The notes: a model not told the origin generated them from the letters alone. A stretch of DNA of 64,000 bases from an uncultured Planktomarina sp. (GCA_905182325.1 CAJJBD010000004.1:24474-88473), one strand, 5' to 3'. Shown: positions 18,674 through 27,428, counted from the first letter of the stretch. Translations and numbers: made by a program.

Positions 18674-18715
18674 GCCACTATTAAATCTCTAATAATCAGC
18701 GCAGGGCATAGTGGC
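18674..18715. repeat. Inverted repeat between the cyclo-ligase and YmdB genes
   Basis: GCCACTAT (18674-18681) and ATAGTGGC (18708-18715) are exact complements around a 26-nt loop, with partial pairing of the flanking GCGC on both sides. There is no T-run, so it is a poor intrinsic terminator. It may be a structured leader of the downstream gene. Confidence 0.35.
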
Positions 18716-18771
18716 GCGCACATTAGATGTGGCGTCTTGCTATATAGTCATGAGCGTCCTAAAGGCGTTGT

Positions 18772-19593
18772 ATGAATATTTTGTATTTTGGTGATGTCGT
18801 CGGGCGTTCTGGCCGGCAAGCGATTACAGATCAGCTACCTGGTCTTCGCGTGCGTTTTAAGGCAGATTTTGTTGTGGTTAATGGTGAGAATGCCACCAGT
18901 GGTATGGGACTTTCTGGATTACATGCTAAGGGCATCCTTGACGCTGGCGCGGACTGCATCACCTTGGGTGATCACGCATTTGATCAAAAGGATATGCTGC
19001 AGTTTATCCAATCGGAACCAAGAGTTTTGCGCCCGTTAAATTTTTCTAAATCTGCCCCTGGGCGTGGTGCGGGCATTTTTTCTGCAACGCGAGGGCGTAA
19101 AGTATTAGTTACACAGGTTCTGGGGCAAGTCTTTATGAAGCGTCCCTTTGACGATCCGTTTTCGGCTATAGACGAAGTGCTGAAACAGTATCCGCTTGGA
19201 GGCCAGTCTGTGGCCACTTTGGTAGATATACACTGTGAAGCTACTTCGGAGAAAATGGCTATGGGTCACTTCTGCGATGGAAAAGTTAGCATGGTAGTAG
19301 GCAGCCATACGCATGTGCCAACTGCTGATGCGCAAATTTTAGAACGTGGAACAGGGTTCCAAAGTGATGCGGGCATGTGTGGTGACTATGACTCTGTGAT
19401 AGGTATGCAAAAATCTGAACCCCTGCGGCGTTTTATAACAGGAATGCCAAAAGCTCGCTTTGAACCTGCACTAGGTCCTGCCACGCTTTGTGGGTTAATG
19501 GTAGAAACAGATGATGCAACAGGCCTTGCCAAATCAATACATATGATCCGATATGGAGGGCGTCTGGACCAAACCGTTGAAAGTTTGGTGTAG
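18772..19593 (+). CDS. YmdB-family metallophosphoesterase
   Basis: A 273-residue protein of the YmdB/TIGR00282 family, dimetal phosphoesterases with 2',3'-cAMP phosphodiesterase activity in characterised members. The motifs are in order: MNILYFGDVVGRSGR at the start, VNGENA near residue 40, LGDHAFDQ near 65, and VGSHTHVPTAD near 180. These supply the Asp, Asn, Glu and His metal ligands. The stop shares one base with the GTG start of the DMT transporter gene. Confidence 0.92.
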   Translation: MNILYFGDVVGRSGRQAITDQLPGLRVRFKADFVVVNGENATSGMGLSGLHAKGILDAGADCITLGDHAFDQKDMLQFIQSEPRVLRPLNFSKSAPGRGAGIFSATRGRKVLVTQVLGQVFMKRPFDDPFSAIDEVLKQYPLGGQSVATLVDIHCEATSEKMAMGHFCDGKVSMVVGSHTHVPTADAQILERGTGFQSDAGMCGDYDSVIGMQKSEPLRRFITGMPKARFEPALGPATLCGLMVETDDATGLAKSIHMIRYGGRLDQTVESLV

Positions 19594-20498
19594 TGAAAAA
19601 ATTAATTCCCTTTGCCTGGCTGATCTTAATTGGAACAAGCTGGGGATTAACTGTTCCACTTATCAAAATTGCTGTTAGCACGGGTTACAAACCTTTTGGC
19701 TTAATATTCTGGCAAATGGTCATAGTGGCTTTAGTTCTGGGAGTTGTTAATTTTGTACGTGGGCGAGAGCTGCCTATCAACCAAAAGGTGCTTTTATTTT
19801 ATTTGGCTTTCGCCTTGATAAGCACTTTAATTCCAAACGCTGCATCCTACAAAGCCTATACAGTGTTACCAGCAGGGGTGATGTCTCTTTTACTATCATT
19901 TATTCCAATGATGGCTTTTCCAATAGCCTTAATTTTGGGTTTGGATCAGTTTACTTTTAAACGAATGGCTGGATTGTCGCTCGGCCTTTTCGCAGTTTTA
20001 CTTATTGTGGGTGTCCCCAATGCATTACCGAACAAGGCTATGTTGGTTTTCATACCACTGGGTTTGCTTCCCAGCCTTATGTATGCATTTGAAGGAAATT
20101 TTGTCGCTAGATTTGGCACTGGTGGTGCGGGGCCTTTACAGGTGGTACTTGGATCATCGATTTTAGGTGTAGTTATAATGGGCCCACTTGCTTTGGTAAC
20201 TGATCAATGGATCAACCCTATTCATAAATGGGGTGCGGCAGATCTAGCATTAATTGCAGCGTCGTTGATCCAAAGTTTTGCATACACGCTTTATGTTTTA
20301 ATTGTCCGTAAATATGGGCCGGTATTTTCTGTTCAGGTTAGTTACTTAGTAACCGCCTCGGGACTTGGGTGGGCGATGCTCATCCTCGGGGAACGCTACT
20401 CTGGACCAATTTGGTTTGCGCTGGCAATAATGTTTGTGGGTATCTATTTGGTTAGCCCTGATCTTAAAGAAAATGAAATACACAGCCAAACTAAATGA
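19593..20498 (+). CDS. DMT (EamA) family transporter
   Basis: A 301-residue inner-membrane protein with about ten hydrophobic helices in two EamA repeats, the drug/metabolite transporter fold. WGLTVPLIKIAVSTGYKP near the N-terminus and a C-terminal GERYSGPIWFALAIMFVGIYLV are typical. It is probably a metabolite exporter or uptake carrier; the substrate cannot be inferred. The start is GTG at 19593, overlapping the phosphoesterase stop (TAGTG). Confidence 0.88.
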   Translation: MKKLIPFAWLILIGTSWGLTVPLIKIAVSTGYKPFGLIFWQMVIVALVLGVVNFVRGRELPINQKVLLFYLAFALISTLIPNAASYKAYTVLPAGVMSLLLSFIPMMAFPIALILGLDQFTFKRMAGLSLGLFAVLLIVGVPNALPNKAMLVFIPLGLLPSLMYAFEGNFVARFGTGGAGPLQVVLGSSILGVVIMGPLALVTDQWINPIHKWGAADLALIAASLIQSFAYTLYVLIVRKYGPVFSVQVSYLVTASGLGWAMLILGERYSGPIWFALAIMFVGIYLVSPDLKENEIHSQTK

Positions 20499-20669
20499 AA
20501 TAATACAATAATTAGAGTGTTTAGTTAGTCTAATTTACTTTTTAAATCCTAATATTTTGGCTGCGATGTACAGTGAAGCTGACAAGCTAAGAGAAAAATT
20601 ATTCTGACAAAAAGTTGATAAATAAGATCCACATATTCACTGAGATTTTGTTTGTGCTGGGATCACGGG

Positions 20670-20698
20670 TTGAAATACTTGCCTGGCAAGATTAAAAG
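20670..20698 (+). promoter_or_regulatory. yebC promoter with palindrome in the spacer
   Basis: TTGAAA (20670-20675), a 17-nt spacer and TAAAAG (20693-20698) lie 30 nt upstream of the yebC-like start. The spacer contains the 13-bp palindrome CTTGCCTGGCAAG (20678-20690), well placed to act as an operator. The rest of the 230-nt gap (20499-20728) is AT-rich and I see no gene in it. Confidence 0.45.
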
Positions 20699-20728
20699 AT
20701 TTTTAAACTTTAAGTTTAGGAGAAGCTC

Positions 20729-21469
20729 ATGGCGGGCCATTCAAAATGGGCAAATATCCAGCATCGCAAAGGGCGACAGGATGCTGTACGGTCTAAACTT
20801 TTTTCTAAATTAGCAAAAGAGATAACTGTCGCTGCTAAAATGGGAGATCCAGACCCTGAAAAAAATCCGCGACTGCGTATGGCCGTGAAAGAGGCAAAGT
20901 CAGTATCAGTGCCCAAAGATGTGATCGAACGTGCCATTAAAAAATCTCAGGGTGGTGACGCGGAATCTTACGATGAAATCCGTTATGAGGGATATGGTCC
21001 AGGTGGGGTTGCTGTTATTGTTGAGGCTATGACTGATAACCGCAATAGAACGGCGTCTACTGTACGCAGCACGTTCACAAAATGTGGAGGAAACTTAGGG
21101 GAAACAGGATCGGTTTCGTTTTTATTTGATCGCAAGGGGCAGATACTTTTCTCGTCTACAATCGCTGATGAAGACACAGTTATGATGGCCGCGTTAGAAG
21201 CTGGTGCGGAAGATGTTGAGACAAACGAGGATGGTCACGCTGTTTTTTGTGCTGATACAGATTTGAATGAAGTTTCTAATGCGTTGGAGGCGACCCTGGG
21301 AGAGTTTGATAGTGCAAAACTGATTTGGAAACCACAAACTACAATGGAGGTTGACCTTGAAGGCATGGAAAAACTTATGAAGCTAATTGAAACCTTAGAA
21401 GATGACGATGACATCCAACGTGTTACATCAAATTTTGAAGTAAGCGATGAGGTAATGGCTGCAATCTAA
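20729..21469 (+). CDS. YebC/PmpR family DNA-binding protein
   Basis: A 246-residue YebC-family protein with the invariant start [19 protein letters not shown] and the [25 protein letters not shown] segment. Members bind DNA as regulators, and recent work ties the family to translation of proline-rich or other stalling sequences. The start has AGGAGAAGCTC at good spacing. In many proteobacteria it is followed by ruvC; that is not so here. Confidence 0.95.
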   Translation: MAGHSKWANIQHRKGRQDAVRSKLFSKLAKEITVAAKMGDPDPEKNPRLRMAVKEAKSVSVPKDVIERAIKKSQGGDAESYDEIRYEGYGPGGVAVIVEAMTDNRNRTASTVRSTFTKCGGNLGETGSVSFLFDRKGQILFSSTIADEDTVMMAALEAGAEDVETNEDGHAVFCADTDLNEVSNALEATLGEFDSAKLIWKPQTTMEVDLEGMEKLMKLIETLEDDDDIQRVTSNFEVSDEVMAAI

Positions 21470-21519
21470 ATTTGCAGGCAAAAAAACATTTTCACTCATT
21501 CTTACAATATTATAAATAA

Positions 21520-22017
21520 CTAATCAGACACCGCTTTTTCAACTGGCCTTACAACTTGAAATGCCCCATCCATGTAAGCCAGTGGGCGAGTGCCACGATG
21601 AGTTATCGCGGTAACATTCCCAATGCAAATATCGTGGCTGCCATGACTAATAATTTTATCTAGGGTGCATTCAAAAGCCGTAGCCCCGTCCAGTATTGCG
21701 CCAGATGGGCCATCGACACATTTAATTGCACCAAATCTATCAGGTTGCTCCTCATCGAACCGGCCGGCAAATCGTTCCGCCAGTTCACCTGCTCCCTCAG
21801 GTAAAATATTTACACAATAAACCTGATTTTCTTTCACTGCTAATGCTATTCTGCTATCTGATCGAAGGCATATCAAAACGGAAGGTGGATCGGCAGACAG
21901 AGATGAAAATGCGCTTACAGTAGCTCCTGCTGCCCCATTTTTACCTTTTGTAGTCACAACCGTAACGGATTGCGCTACGTGACGCATGGCTTCAGTAAAC
22001 AATGTATGATCAACCAT
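21520..22017 (-). CDS. Flavin reductase family protein
   Basis: A 165-residue flavin reductase-like domain protein (FMN-binding split barrel). FTEAMRHVAQSVTVVTTKG and TVSAFSSLSADPPSVLICL are the hallmark N-terminal segments, and the C-terminal GNVTAITHRGTRPLAYMDGAF is also typical. These usually reduce FMN/FAD with NAD(P)H for a partner monooxygenase. No partner oxygenase is adjacent, so its role is open. It diverges from the ABC transporter operon over a 488-nt gap. Confidence 0.9.
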   Translation of the reverse strand: MVDHTLFTEAMRHVAQSVTVVTTKGKNGAAGATVSAFSSLSADPPSVLICLRSDSRIALAVKENQVYCVNILPEGAGELAERFAGRFDEEQPDRFGAIKCVDGPSGAILDGATAFECTLDKIISHGSHDICIGNVTAITHRGTRPLAYMDGAFQVVRPVEKAVSD

Positions 22018-22505
22018 TTTGACACGTCCTTTTAAAAACTTTCAAAGTATTTCGGCAGTCTTTTCATCAATAACTCTAATGACCATAGTGGTTTCATATT
22101 TCATAATTTATAAACAAATGATCGGTTGAAATAAATAAAGATAGAGCTTCAGTTATCTGTACCCTTAAGCGCTGACTCCCGATATGTATACTTTAGAAAT
22201 TTTAAAAACATAAATATTATCAAATTCTATGTAGCAATACCTATGAGATGTCTTAAAAATAAATTGCAATCCGTGGCACATCATTTTTGATGTTGTCTTG
22301 TGGAAAAATACTCGCTTAGAGTTGTCCCGTTGGCTCGCCTAAGCAGCGTGGCATCTATATTTTTAGTTTCTGAATAACTAAGCTGACAATACCTAACGTC
22401 AATTTGATTGATGGCTAATAATGATTGCAAATCCCTATAATTTTGACTTATGAATAAACATTGTTGATATAAAAGTAGGCAGTTGCAAAACCAGGGAGCC
22501 AACAA
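22018..22505. other. 488-nt intergenic region upstream of the ABC transporter operon
   Basis: No credible gene. A leftward open frame at its right end has no family features. The stretch is AT-rich and contains a 6-bp stem with a TTTT loop (ACATCA 22278-22283 / TGATGT 22288-22293), a second stem GCTTAG 22314-22319 / CTAAGC 22339-22344, and a promoter at 22443-22471. It probably holds control sites for the divergent genes, and a small RNA cannot be excluded. Confidence 0.5.
22443..22471 (+). promoter_or_regulatory. Promoter of the ABC transporter operon
   Basis: TTGACT (22443-22448), a 17-nt spacer and GATATA (22466-22471, running on into AAAA) lie 35 nt upstream of the TTG start of the ATPase gene. 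The fit to a housekeeping promoter is good at -35 and moderate at -10. Confidence 0.5.
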
Positions 22506-23609
22506 TTGGCAGAAACCAAAATTGACAGTAATGTGTTTGTTCAATTTGACCGCGTGCAGAAAAGCTATGATGGGGTATCACTTGTTGTCAAAGACTTGAG
22601 CCTAGCTATGCCGCGAGGTGAATTTTTAACGATGTTGGGGCCATCTGGGTCAGGCAAAACTACGTGTTTAATGATGTTAGCGGGATTCGAAACGGCTACC
22701 TACGGCGATATCATGTTAGACGGAATTTCAATTAATAACATTCCACCTCACAAGCGAGGTATTGGAATGGTTTTTCAAAACTATGCTTTGTTTCCACATA
22801 TGACAGTTGCTGAAAACTTGGCGTTTCCACTTGAGGTAAGAAAAATTCCCAAAACTGAACGAGAGGCTAAGGTAAAATTAGCGCTTGAAATGGTACAGAT
22901 GGGTGACTTTGGTGGTCGCAGGCCAGCTCAGCTATCTGGTGGGCAACAGCAACGAGTGGCACTGGCCCGCGCTTTAGTCTTTGAGGCGGAATTGGTTCTG
23001 ATGGATGAGCCATTGGGCGCGCTGGACAAGCAATTGCGAGAACACATGCAATTTGAAATTAAGCGTATTGCAAATAACCTAGGAATTACAGTAGTTTATG
23101 TTACTCATGATCAGACTGAAGCACTTACGATGTCTGATAGAGTTGCAGTTTTTGATGATGGTAGAATTCAGCAATTGGCCCCACCTGACGAATTGTATGA
23201 GTCGCCTCAAAATAGCTTTGTTGCGCAGTTTATTGGTGAGAATAATACCTTGGAAGGTGTCGTTAAAGAGATCGTAAACGGTGTTGCTTTAGTGCAGCTT
23301 GACGATGGCAAACTTATAGATTGCAATCCAGTCAATGTATCCAAACCTGGTGAGCGTACTAGAGTTTCAATTCGACCTGAACGTGTTGAGTTTAATAAAG
23401 ACCGGTTGCAAGAGGGCGCTCATACGTTAAAAGCAGAAGTACTTGAGTTTATTTATATGGGTGATATCTTTCGCACCCGTCTTAGAGTTGCTGGGAATGA
23501 TGATTTTATTGTTAAAACTCGAAACGCACCTGACCAAGTTCGGCTAGAACCCGGTGCACAAATCGATATTGGCTGGTTGCCGTCAGATTGTCGGGCACTG
23601 GACGCGTAA
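22506..23609 (+). CDS. ABC transporter ATP-binding protein, spermidine/putrescine (PotA) type
   Basis: ATPase of a polyamine/opine-class (PotABCD) importer, 367 residues. Walker A GPSGSGKTT is at residues 45-53, the signature LSGGQQQRVALARAL is in the middle, and Walker B reads LVLMDEPLGALD. A TOBE domain fills the last ~80 residues. The start is TTG at 22506, supported by AGGGAG at good spacing and by the absence of an ATG upstream in frame. It is the first gene of a four-gene importer operon. Arginase and ornithine cyclodeaminase downstream suggest the cargo may be arginine, agmatine or a polyamine rather than spermidine specifically. Confidence 0.93.
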   Translation: MAETKIDSNVFVQFDRVQKSYDGVSLVVKDLSLAMPRGEFLTMLGPSGSGKTTCLMMLAGFETATYGDIMLDGISINNIPPHKRGIGMVFQNYALFPHMTVAENLAFPLEVRKIPKTEREAKVKLALEMVQMGDFGGRRPAQLSGGQQQRVALARALVFEAELVLMDEPLGALDKQLREHMQFEIKRIANNLGITVVYVTHDQTEALTMSDRVAVFDDGRIQQLAPPDELYESPQNSFVAQFIGENNTLEGVVKEIVNGVALVQLDDGKLIDCNPVNVSKPGERTRVSIRPERVEFNKDRLQEGAHTLKAEVLEFIYMGDIFRTRLRVAGNDDFIVKTRNAPDQVRLEPGAQIDIGWLPSDCRALDA

Positions 23610-23622
23610 ACTATTTCACTAA

Positions 23623-23722
23623 TGTTGCGTCCTTTCCGGGACGTAATAACAAAGGAATTCGCTGAGTTACCCGTTAGGCGAATTCTATCACTCAAAAACG
23701 GGTTGCATGGGAGAATGCAATG
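23623..23722 (+). promoter_or_regulatory. Structured leader of the binding-protein gene (hairpin, pseudoknot, RBS hairpin)
   Basis: Hairpin A: 23623-23632 pairs with 23639-23648 (10 bp, two G-U). Hairpin B: GAATTCGC (23655-23662) pairs with GCGAATTC (23678-23685). Its loop holds ACCCGTT (23669-23675), complementary to AACGGGT downstream (23697-23703), the geometry of an H-type pseudoknot. Hairpin C: TTGCAT (23703-23708) pairs with ATGCAA (23715-23720), presenting the GGGAGA ribosome-binding site in its loop and covering the A of the start codon. All pairings were read directly; function is inferred. Confidence 0.5.
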
Positions 23723-24826
23723 TTAACAAGAAAAACTATTTTAGCGACAGCAGCACTTTCGTTGGTTGCGGGATCTGCTTTTGCAGGTGGCCACATGTCC
23801 AACGAAATGACCATTGTGTCATGGGGTGGTGCGTACTCTAACTCACAATTAAAGGCCTATCACGAACCCTATTCGGCGATAACAGGCGTCACTATTTTAA
23901 ATGATGAAAGCTCGGGTACAGCGACTGCTAAATTGCGCGCTATGAACGAAGCAAATAACATCACATGGGACGTAGTTGACGTTGAAGCTGGTCCTGCGAT
24001 GGCGCTTTGCGACGAAGGTCTGGCTATGGTTATTGATCCAGACACTATGTTAGCGCGTGCGCCGAACGACGTATCTGCTGCTGACGATTTTGGCGATACG
24101 CTGGTTAGTGAATGCTTTATTCCACAAATTGTTTATTCGACTACTTTTGGATATCGCACGGATCTAGTTGGATCGACACCACCCACCAGCGTTTGTGATG
24201 TGTTTGACACAGAAGCTTATCCTGGAAAGCGGTCACTATTCAGCTACCCAATCAACAACATGGAGTGGGCGCTACTTTGTGACGGCGTTGCAAAAGCTGA
24301 TATTTATGACGTTCTCGAGACCTCAGACGGTCAAGACCAGGCATTCGCAAAGCTAGATACTATTAAAGATCATGTAATCTGGGTAGATGCTGGATCAACT
24401 ACGCCACAGCTTTTGGCTGACGGTGAAGTGATTATGGGTGCGACTTATAACGGTCGTCTATTTTCGCTAATAGAAGAGAAAAAGCAGCCAGTAGCTATGC
24501 TTTGGGATGGCCAGGTTATGGACCTTGACGGTTGGATTATTCCAGCTGGTTTGAGCCCAGAGCGCCAGGCCCGTGCACTTGACTACATCATGTTTGCCAC
24601 TGACACTACCCGTCTGGCAGATCAGTCAAAGTACATCCCATACGGTCCAGCTCGCAAGTCATCTGCGCCACTGGTTGGAAAGCATGCTGAGTTAGGCATC
24701 GACATGGCGCCTCACATGCCAACAAGTCCGGCAAACTTAGAGCGTGCGTTCCTCATGAACTACAGCTTCTGGGCTGATTATCGTGATGACTTTGACGCTA
24801 AGTTCCAAGCTTGGTTGGCAAAGTAA
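23720..24826 (+). CDS. ABC transporter periplasmic binding protein, PotD/PotF type
   Basis: Solute receptor of the importer, 368 residues. The signal peptide MLTRKTILATAALSLVAGSAFA is clear, with cleavage expected after residue 22. The mature protein opens TIVSWGGAYSNSQLKAYHEPY, as in the extracellular solute-binding family that includes polyamine, opine and related cation binders. The ribosome-binding site lies in a hairpin loop that overlaps the start codon. A strong hairpin follows the gene inside the operon, which would raise the amount of this subunit relative to the permeases. Confidence 0.92.
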   Translation: MLTRKTILATAALSLVAGSAFAGGHMSNEMTIVSWGGAYSNSQLKAYHEPYSAITGVTILNDESSGTATAKLRAMNEANNITWDVVDVEAGPAMALCDEGLAMVIDPDTMLARAPNDVSAADDFGDTLVSECFIPQIVYSTTFGYRTDLVGSTPPTSVCDVFDTEAYPGKRSLFSYPINNMEWALLCDGVAKADIYDVLETSDGQDQAFAKLDTIKDHVIWVDAGSTTPQLLADGEVIMGATYNGRLFSLIEEKKQPVAMLWDGQVMDLDGWIIPAGLSPERQARALDYIMFATDTTRLADQSKYIPYGPARKSSAPLVGKHAELGIDMAPHMPTSPANLERAFLMNYSFWADYRDDFDAKFQAWLAK

Positions 24827-24837
24827 GTTATTACGGC

Positions 24838-24872
24838 ATGGAGGGGCCATCTAGGCCCCTCCATTTTCTTTA
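24838..24872 (+). terminator. Intra-operon hairpin after the binding-protein gene
   Basis: ATGGAGGGGCC (24838-24848) and GGCCCCTCCAT (24854-24864) form an 11-bp GC-rich stem with a 5-nt loop, followed by TTTCTTT. It lies between the binding-protein gene and the first permease gene. It probably acts as a partial terminator or 3'-end stabiliser that sets subunit ratios. Confidence 0.78.
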
Positions 24873-24907
24873 ATAGACATTAAAAAACCCTATCAGACAG
24901 GCTAATT

Positions 24908-26182
24908 ATGAGTGTTAACCCCGCTACAGCACCACTTCTTTCCGCTGATGGAATGCCATTGAAAAAAAGTTTAGGCCGGGCTTTGCGGCGGCAAAAAATC
25001 CGCGCTCTTATGTTAATCGCGCCTCTTCTACTTTTTGTGTTTGTGGCGTTTATAATGCCTATCGTATCGATGCTGTTTAGATCAGTTGAGAATGATATCG
25101 TCGCCGATACTCTACCGCAGACGGTATTAGAATTGCAGTCTTGGGATGCTGAGTTGGGCGAGCTTCCACCTGAAGTGGTCTATGCCGCTCTGGCATCTGA
25201 CATAAAAATCGCTGCTAAGGCAAGAAAACACACTAAAGTTGGATTAAGACTGAATTATGAACAATCTGGTGTTGCATCCTTATTTAAGAAAACTGCCCGA
25301 AAGGCAAAAAAATGGGATGGTGACGCTGACGCTCCTTTTAAAGAAAAACTAATTGAAGTGCATAAGAGCTGGGGTGAAATTGAAATATGGCAAACTCTTA
25401 AGGTACACAGCTCCAACTATACCAGTGGGTATTTTTTGAATGCGATTGATATGCGCAAGACAGTCTCTGGCCCAGAATTCCAGCCTGAGGAAAAACAAGT
25501 CTTAATACTATTGTTTAAGAGGACGCTTGTGATGTCGCTCATAATCATGGGTACATGTATCTTGCTTGGCTACCCAGTTGCTTGGCTGCTGGCTAATCTG
25601 CCAGCCCGACAGGCCAATCTCTTAATGATATTAGTTCTGCTACCGTTCTGGACGTCTCTTTTAGTGAGGACGTCTGCTTGGAAAGTTATGCTTCAGCAAC
25701 AAGGTGTGATTAATGATTTATTAGTGCAACTCGGGCTTGTTGCTGACAGCGCACGACTTGTGATGATTAACAATGAAACTGGGACAATTGTGGCAATGAC
25801 GCATATTCTGCTGCCATTTATGATTTTGCCAATGTACTCAGTAATGCAAACTATCCCGCCAACTTACCTAAGGGCGGCTAAATCATTAGGGGCGACTAAT
25901 TGGACTGCATTTTGGCGGGTTTACTTTCCTCAAACTGTTCCAGGAATTGGTGCGGGTTCTATATTGGTATTTATTCTGGCCATCGGTTACTATATCACAC
26001 CTGAAATTGTTGGTGGTTCTAAGGGAGTATTTATTTCAAACCGGATTGCCTATTCTATCCTGAAATCTCTGAACTGGGGCCTTGGTGCTGCGCTTGCGTC
26101 AATATTGTTGGTTGCAGTTTTAGTACTGTATTGGACATATGACAAAATTGTTGGCATTGACAATGTAAAGTTAGGAGGTTGA
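24908..26182 (+). CDS. ABC transporter permease, PotB type, with long periplasmic insert
   Basis: Inner-membrane permease, 424 residues against about 280-300 for E. coli PotB. TM1 (ALMLIAPLLLFVFVAFIMPI) is at about residues 34-53. It is followed by a charged insert of roughly 140 residues before the next helix (LVMSLIIMGTCILLGYPVAW, near 210). The remaining helices and the EAA loop (LRAAKSLGATNWTAFWRVYFP, near 320) are normal. Similar long inserts occur in Rhodobacterales transporters of this class as I recall. The insert is rich in lysine and glutamate and may contact the binding protein. Confidence 0.9.
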   Translation: MSVNPATAPLLSADGMPLKKSLGRALRRQKIRALMLIAPLLLFVFVAFIMPIVSMLFRSVENDIVADTLPQTVLELQSWDAELGELPPEVVYAALASDIKIAAKARKHTKVGLRLNYEQSGVASLFKKTARKAKKWDGDADAPFKEKLIEVHKSWGEIEIWQTLKVHSSNYTSGYFLNAIDMRKTVSGPEFQPEEKQVLILLFKRTLVMSLIIMGTCILLGYPVAWLLANLPARQANLLMILVLLPFWTSLLVRTSAWKVMLQQQGVINDLLVQLGLVADSARLVMINNETGTIVAMTHILLPFMILPMYSVMQTIPPTYLRAAKSLGATNWTAFWRVYFPQTVPGIGAGSILVFILAIGYYITPEIVGGSKGVFISNRIAYSILKSLNWGLGAALASILLVAVLVLYWTYDKIVGIDNVKLGG

Positions 26183-26186
26183 AACC

Positions 26187-27398
26187 ATGGCCGCACTGAC
26201 CGTCATTTCGCGCAAACCCCTATCTTTCGTTCTTCCGTCGATGGGTCTTTTGGGCGCCGTATTTGGAATATTAATGGGCATGTCTCTGGGCAATGCCGGG
26301 CTTGGCATTGTCATAGGTATTATTACTTCTGTTGGGTTTTCGTATTTTTCTGTTTTAGGTGCTGCAAAAGAAAAGCTAGTTCGTTTTAGCTTGGTGTTTC
26401 TGGCGCTAGTAGCTGGGTATTTTTCTTTTGGCCTAGCCGGGATGATTGCTGGTGGGCTTTGGGGTTGGTTCTATGGCTGGTTTGTGTTTTGGCTATTTGA
26501 GGGGCGCTACCGAGCGCGTGTACATTCGTACCTAACCTCAGGACAAGTGCTCTGGCACTTTACTTTTCGCGTAATCTGCGGTGTCGTTTTTACCTATTTA
26601 ATTGCTCCAATTATTGTCGTAATACCACTGTCCTTCAACGCCCAAGATTTTTTTACTTTTACACCTGAGATGTTGAATTTCGATCCTGCGGGATACTCCC
26701 TAAAACATTATCATGACTTTTTCTATAATAATGAGTGGCAACGGTCTTTTAAAAACTCACTAATTATTGCACCGATTGCGACAGTGATTTCGGTCACTTT
26801 GGGAACGCTGGCGGCAATTGGTTTGAGCCAGAGCCACGTGCCGTTCAAGCGGTTGATTACGGCTTTGCTAATCTCACCAATGATTGTTCCACTAATTATT
26901 TCAGCCACTGGAATGTTTTTCTTTTACGCAACTGTAGGCAATTTTCTTGAAAATTCTCTTGGTATCGATAAAAATTTGGTCGGTTACGTCAAGGTTATTT
27001 TAGCCCATAGTGTGTTGGGTATTCCCTTTGTCATTATTACAGTAACGGCAACACTTGTTGGATTTGACAACTCGCTAACTCGTGCATCAGCAAATATGGG
27101 CGCTGGTCCAGTGAAAACCTTTTTTAAGGTTCAAATGCCATTGATCATGCCGGGTGTTGTGGCGGGTGGCTTGTTTGCTTTCATCACCTCATTTGATGAA
27201 GTCGTAGTAATAATGTTTGTTGGTTCCTCAAAGCAAAAAACATTACCGTGGCAGATGTTTATTGGTCTCAAGGAACAAATTAGCCCAACTATTCTCGCTG
27301 TGGCAACTATTCTGGTCTGTATGTCAATTGCGTTGCTTGTAACTCTGGAGTTGTTGCGCCGCCGCTCAGAACGTTTACGCGGGTTGAGCCCCACGTAA
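26187..27398 (+). CDS. ABC transporter permease, PotC type, with extra N-terminal membrane segment
   Basis: Second permease, 403 residues against about 260-290 for PotC. The canonical part starts near residue 125 (RVICGVVFTYLIAPIIVVIP) and carries the EAA loop RASANMGAGPVKTFFKVQMP (near 300). The first ~115 residues form an additional glycine-rich hydrophobic region with three or four predicted helices (MGLLGAVFGILMGMSLGNAG and following). It begins 4 nt after the other permease stop, so the two are co-translated. It ends the importer operon, convergent with the Lrp gene. Confidence 0.9.
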   Translation: MAALTVISRKPLSFVLPSMGLLGAVFGILMGMSLGNAGLGIVIGIITSVGFSYFSVLGAAKEKLVRFSLVFLALVAGYFSFGLAGMIAGGLWGWFYGWFVFWLFEGRYRARVHSYLTSGQVLWHFTFRVICGVVFTYLIAPIIVVIPLSFNAQDFFTFTPEMLNFDPAGYSLKHYHDFFYNNEWQRSFKNSLIIAPIATVISVTLGTLAAIGLSQSHVPFKRLITALLISPMIVPLIISATGMFFFYATVGNFLENSLGIDKNLVGYVKVILAHSVLGIPFVIITVTATLVGFDNSLTRASANMGAGPVKTFFKVQMPLIMPGVVAGGLFAFITSFDEVVVIMFVGSSKQKTLPWQMFIGLKEQISPTILAVATILVCMSIALLVTLELLRRRSERLRGLSPT

Positions 27399-27428
27399 AC
27401 TTTGCCAACTTGGATTTAATCCTAAATT

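Noticed and set aside
22281..22544. Leftward open frame of 87 codons in the long intergenic region
   Set aside because: It runs into the importer ATPase gene and its promoter, has a Cys/Gln/Leu-rich translation with no recognisable domain, and no ribosome-binding site.
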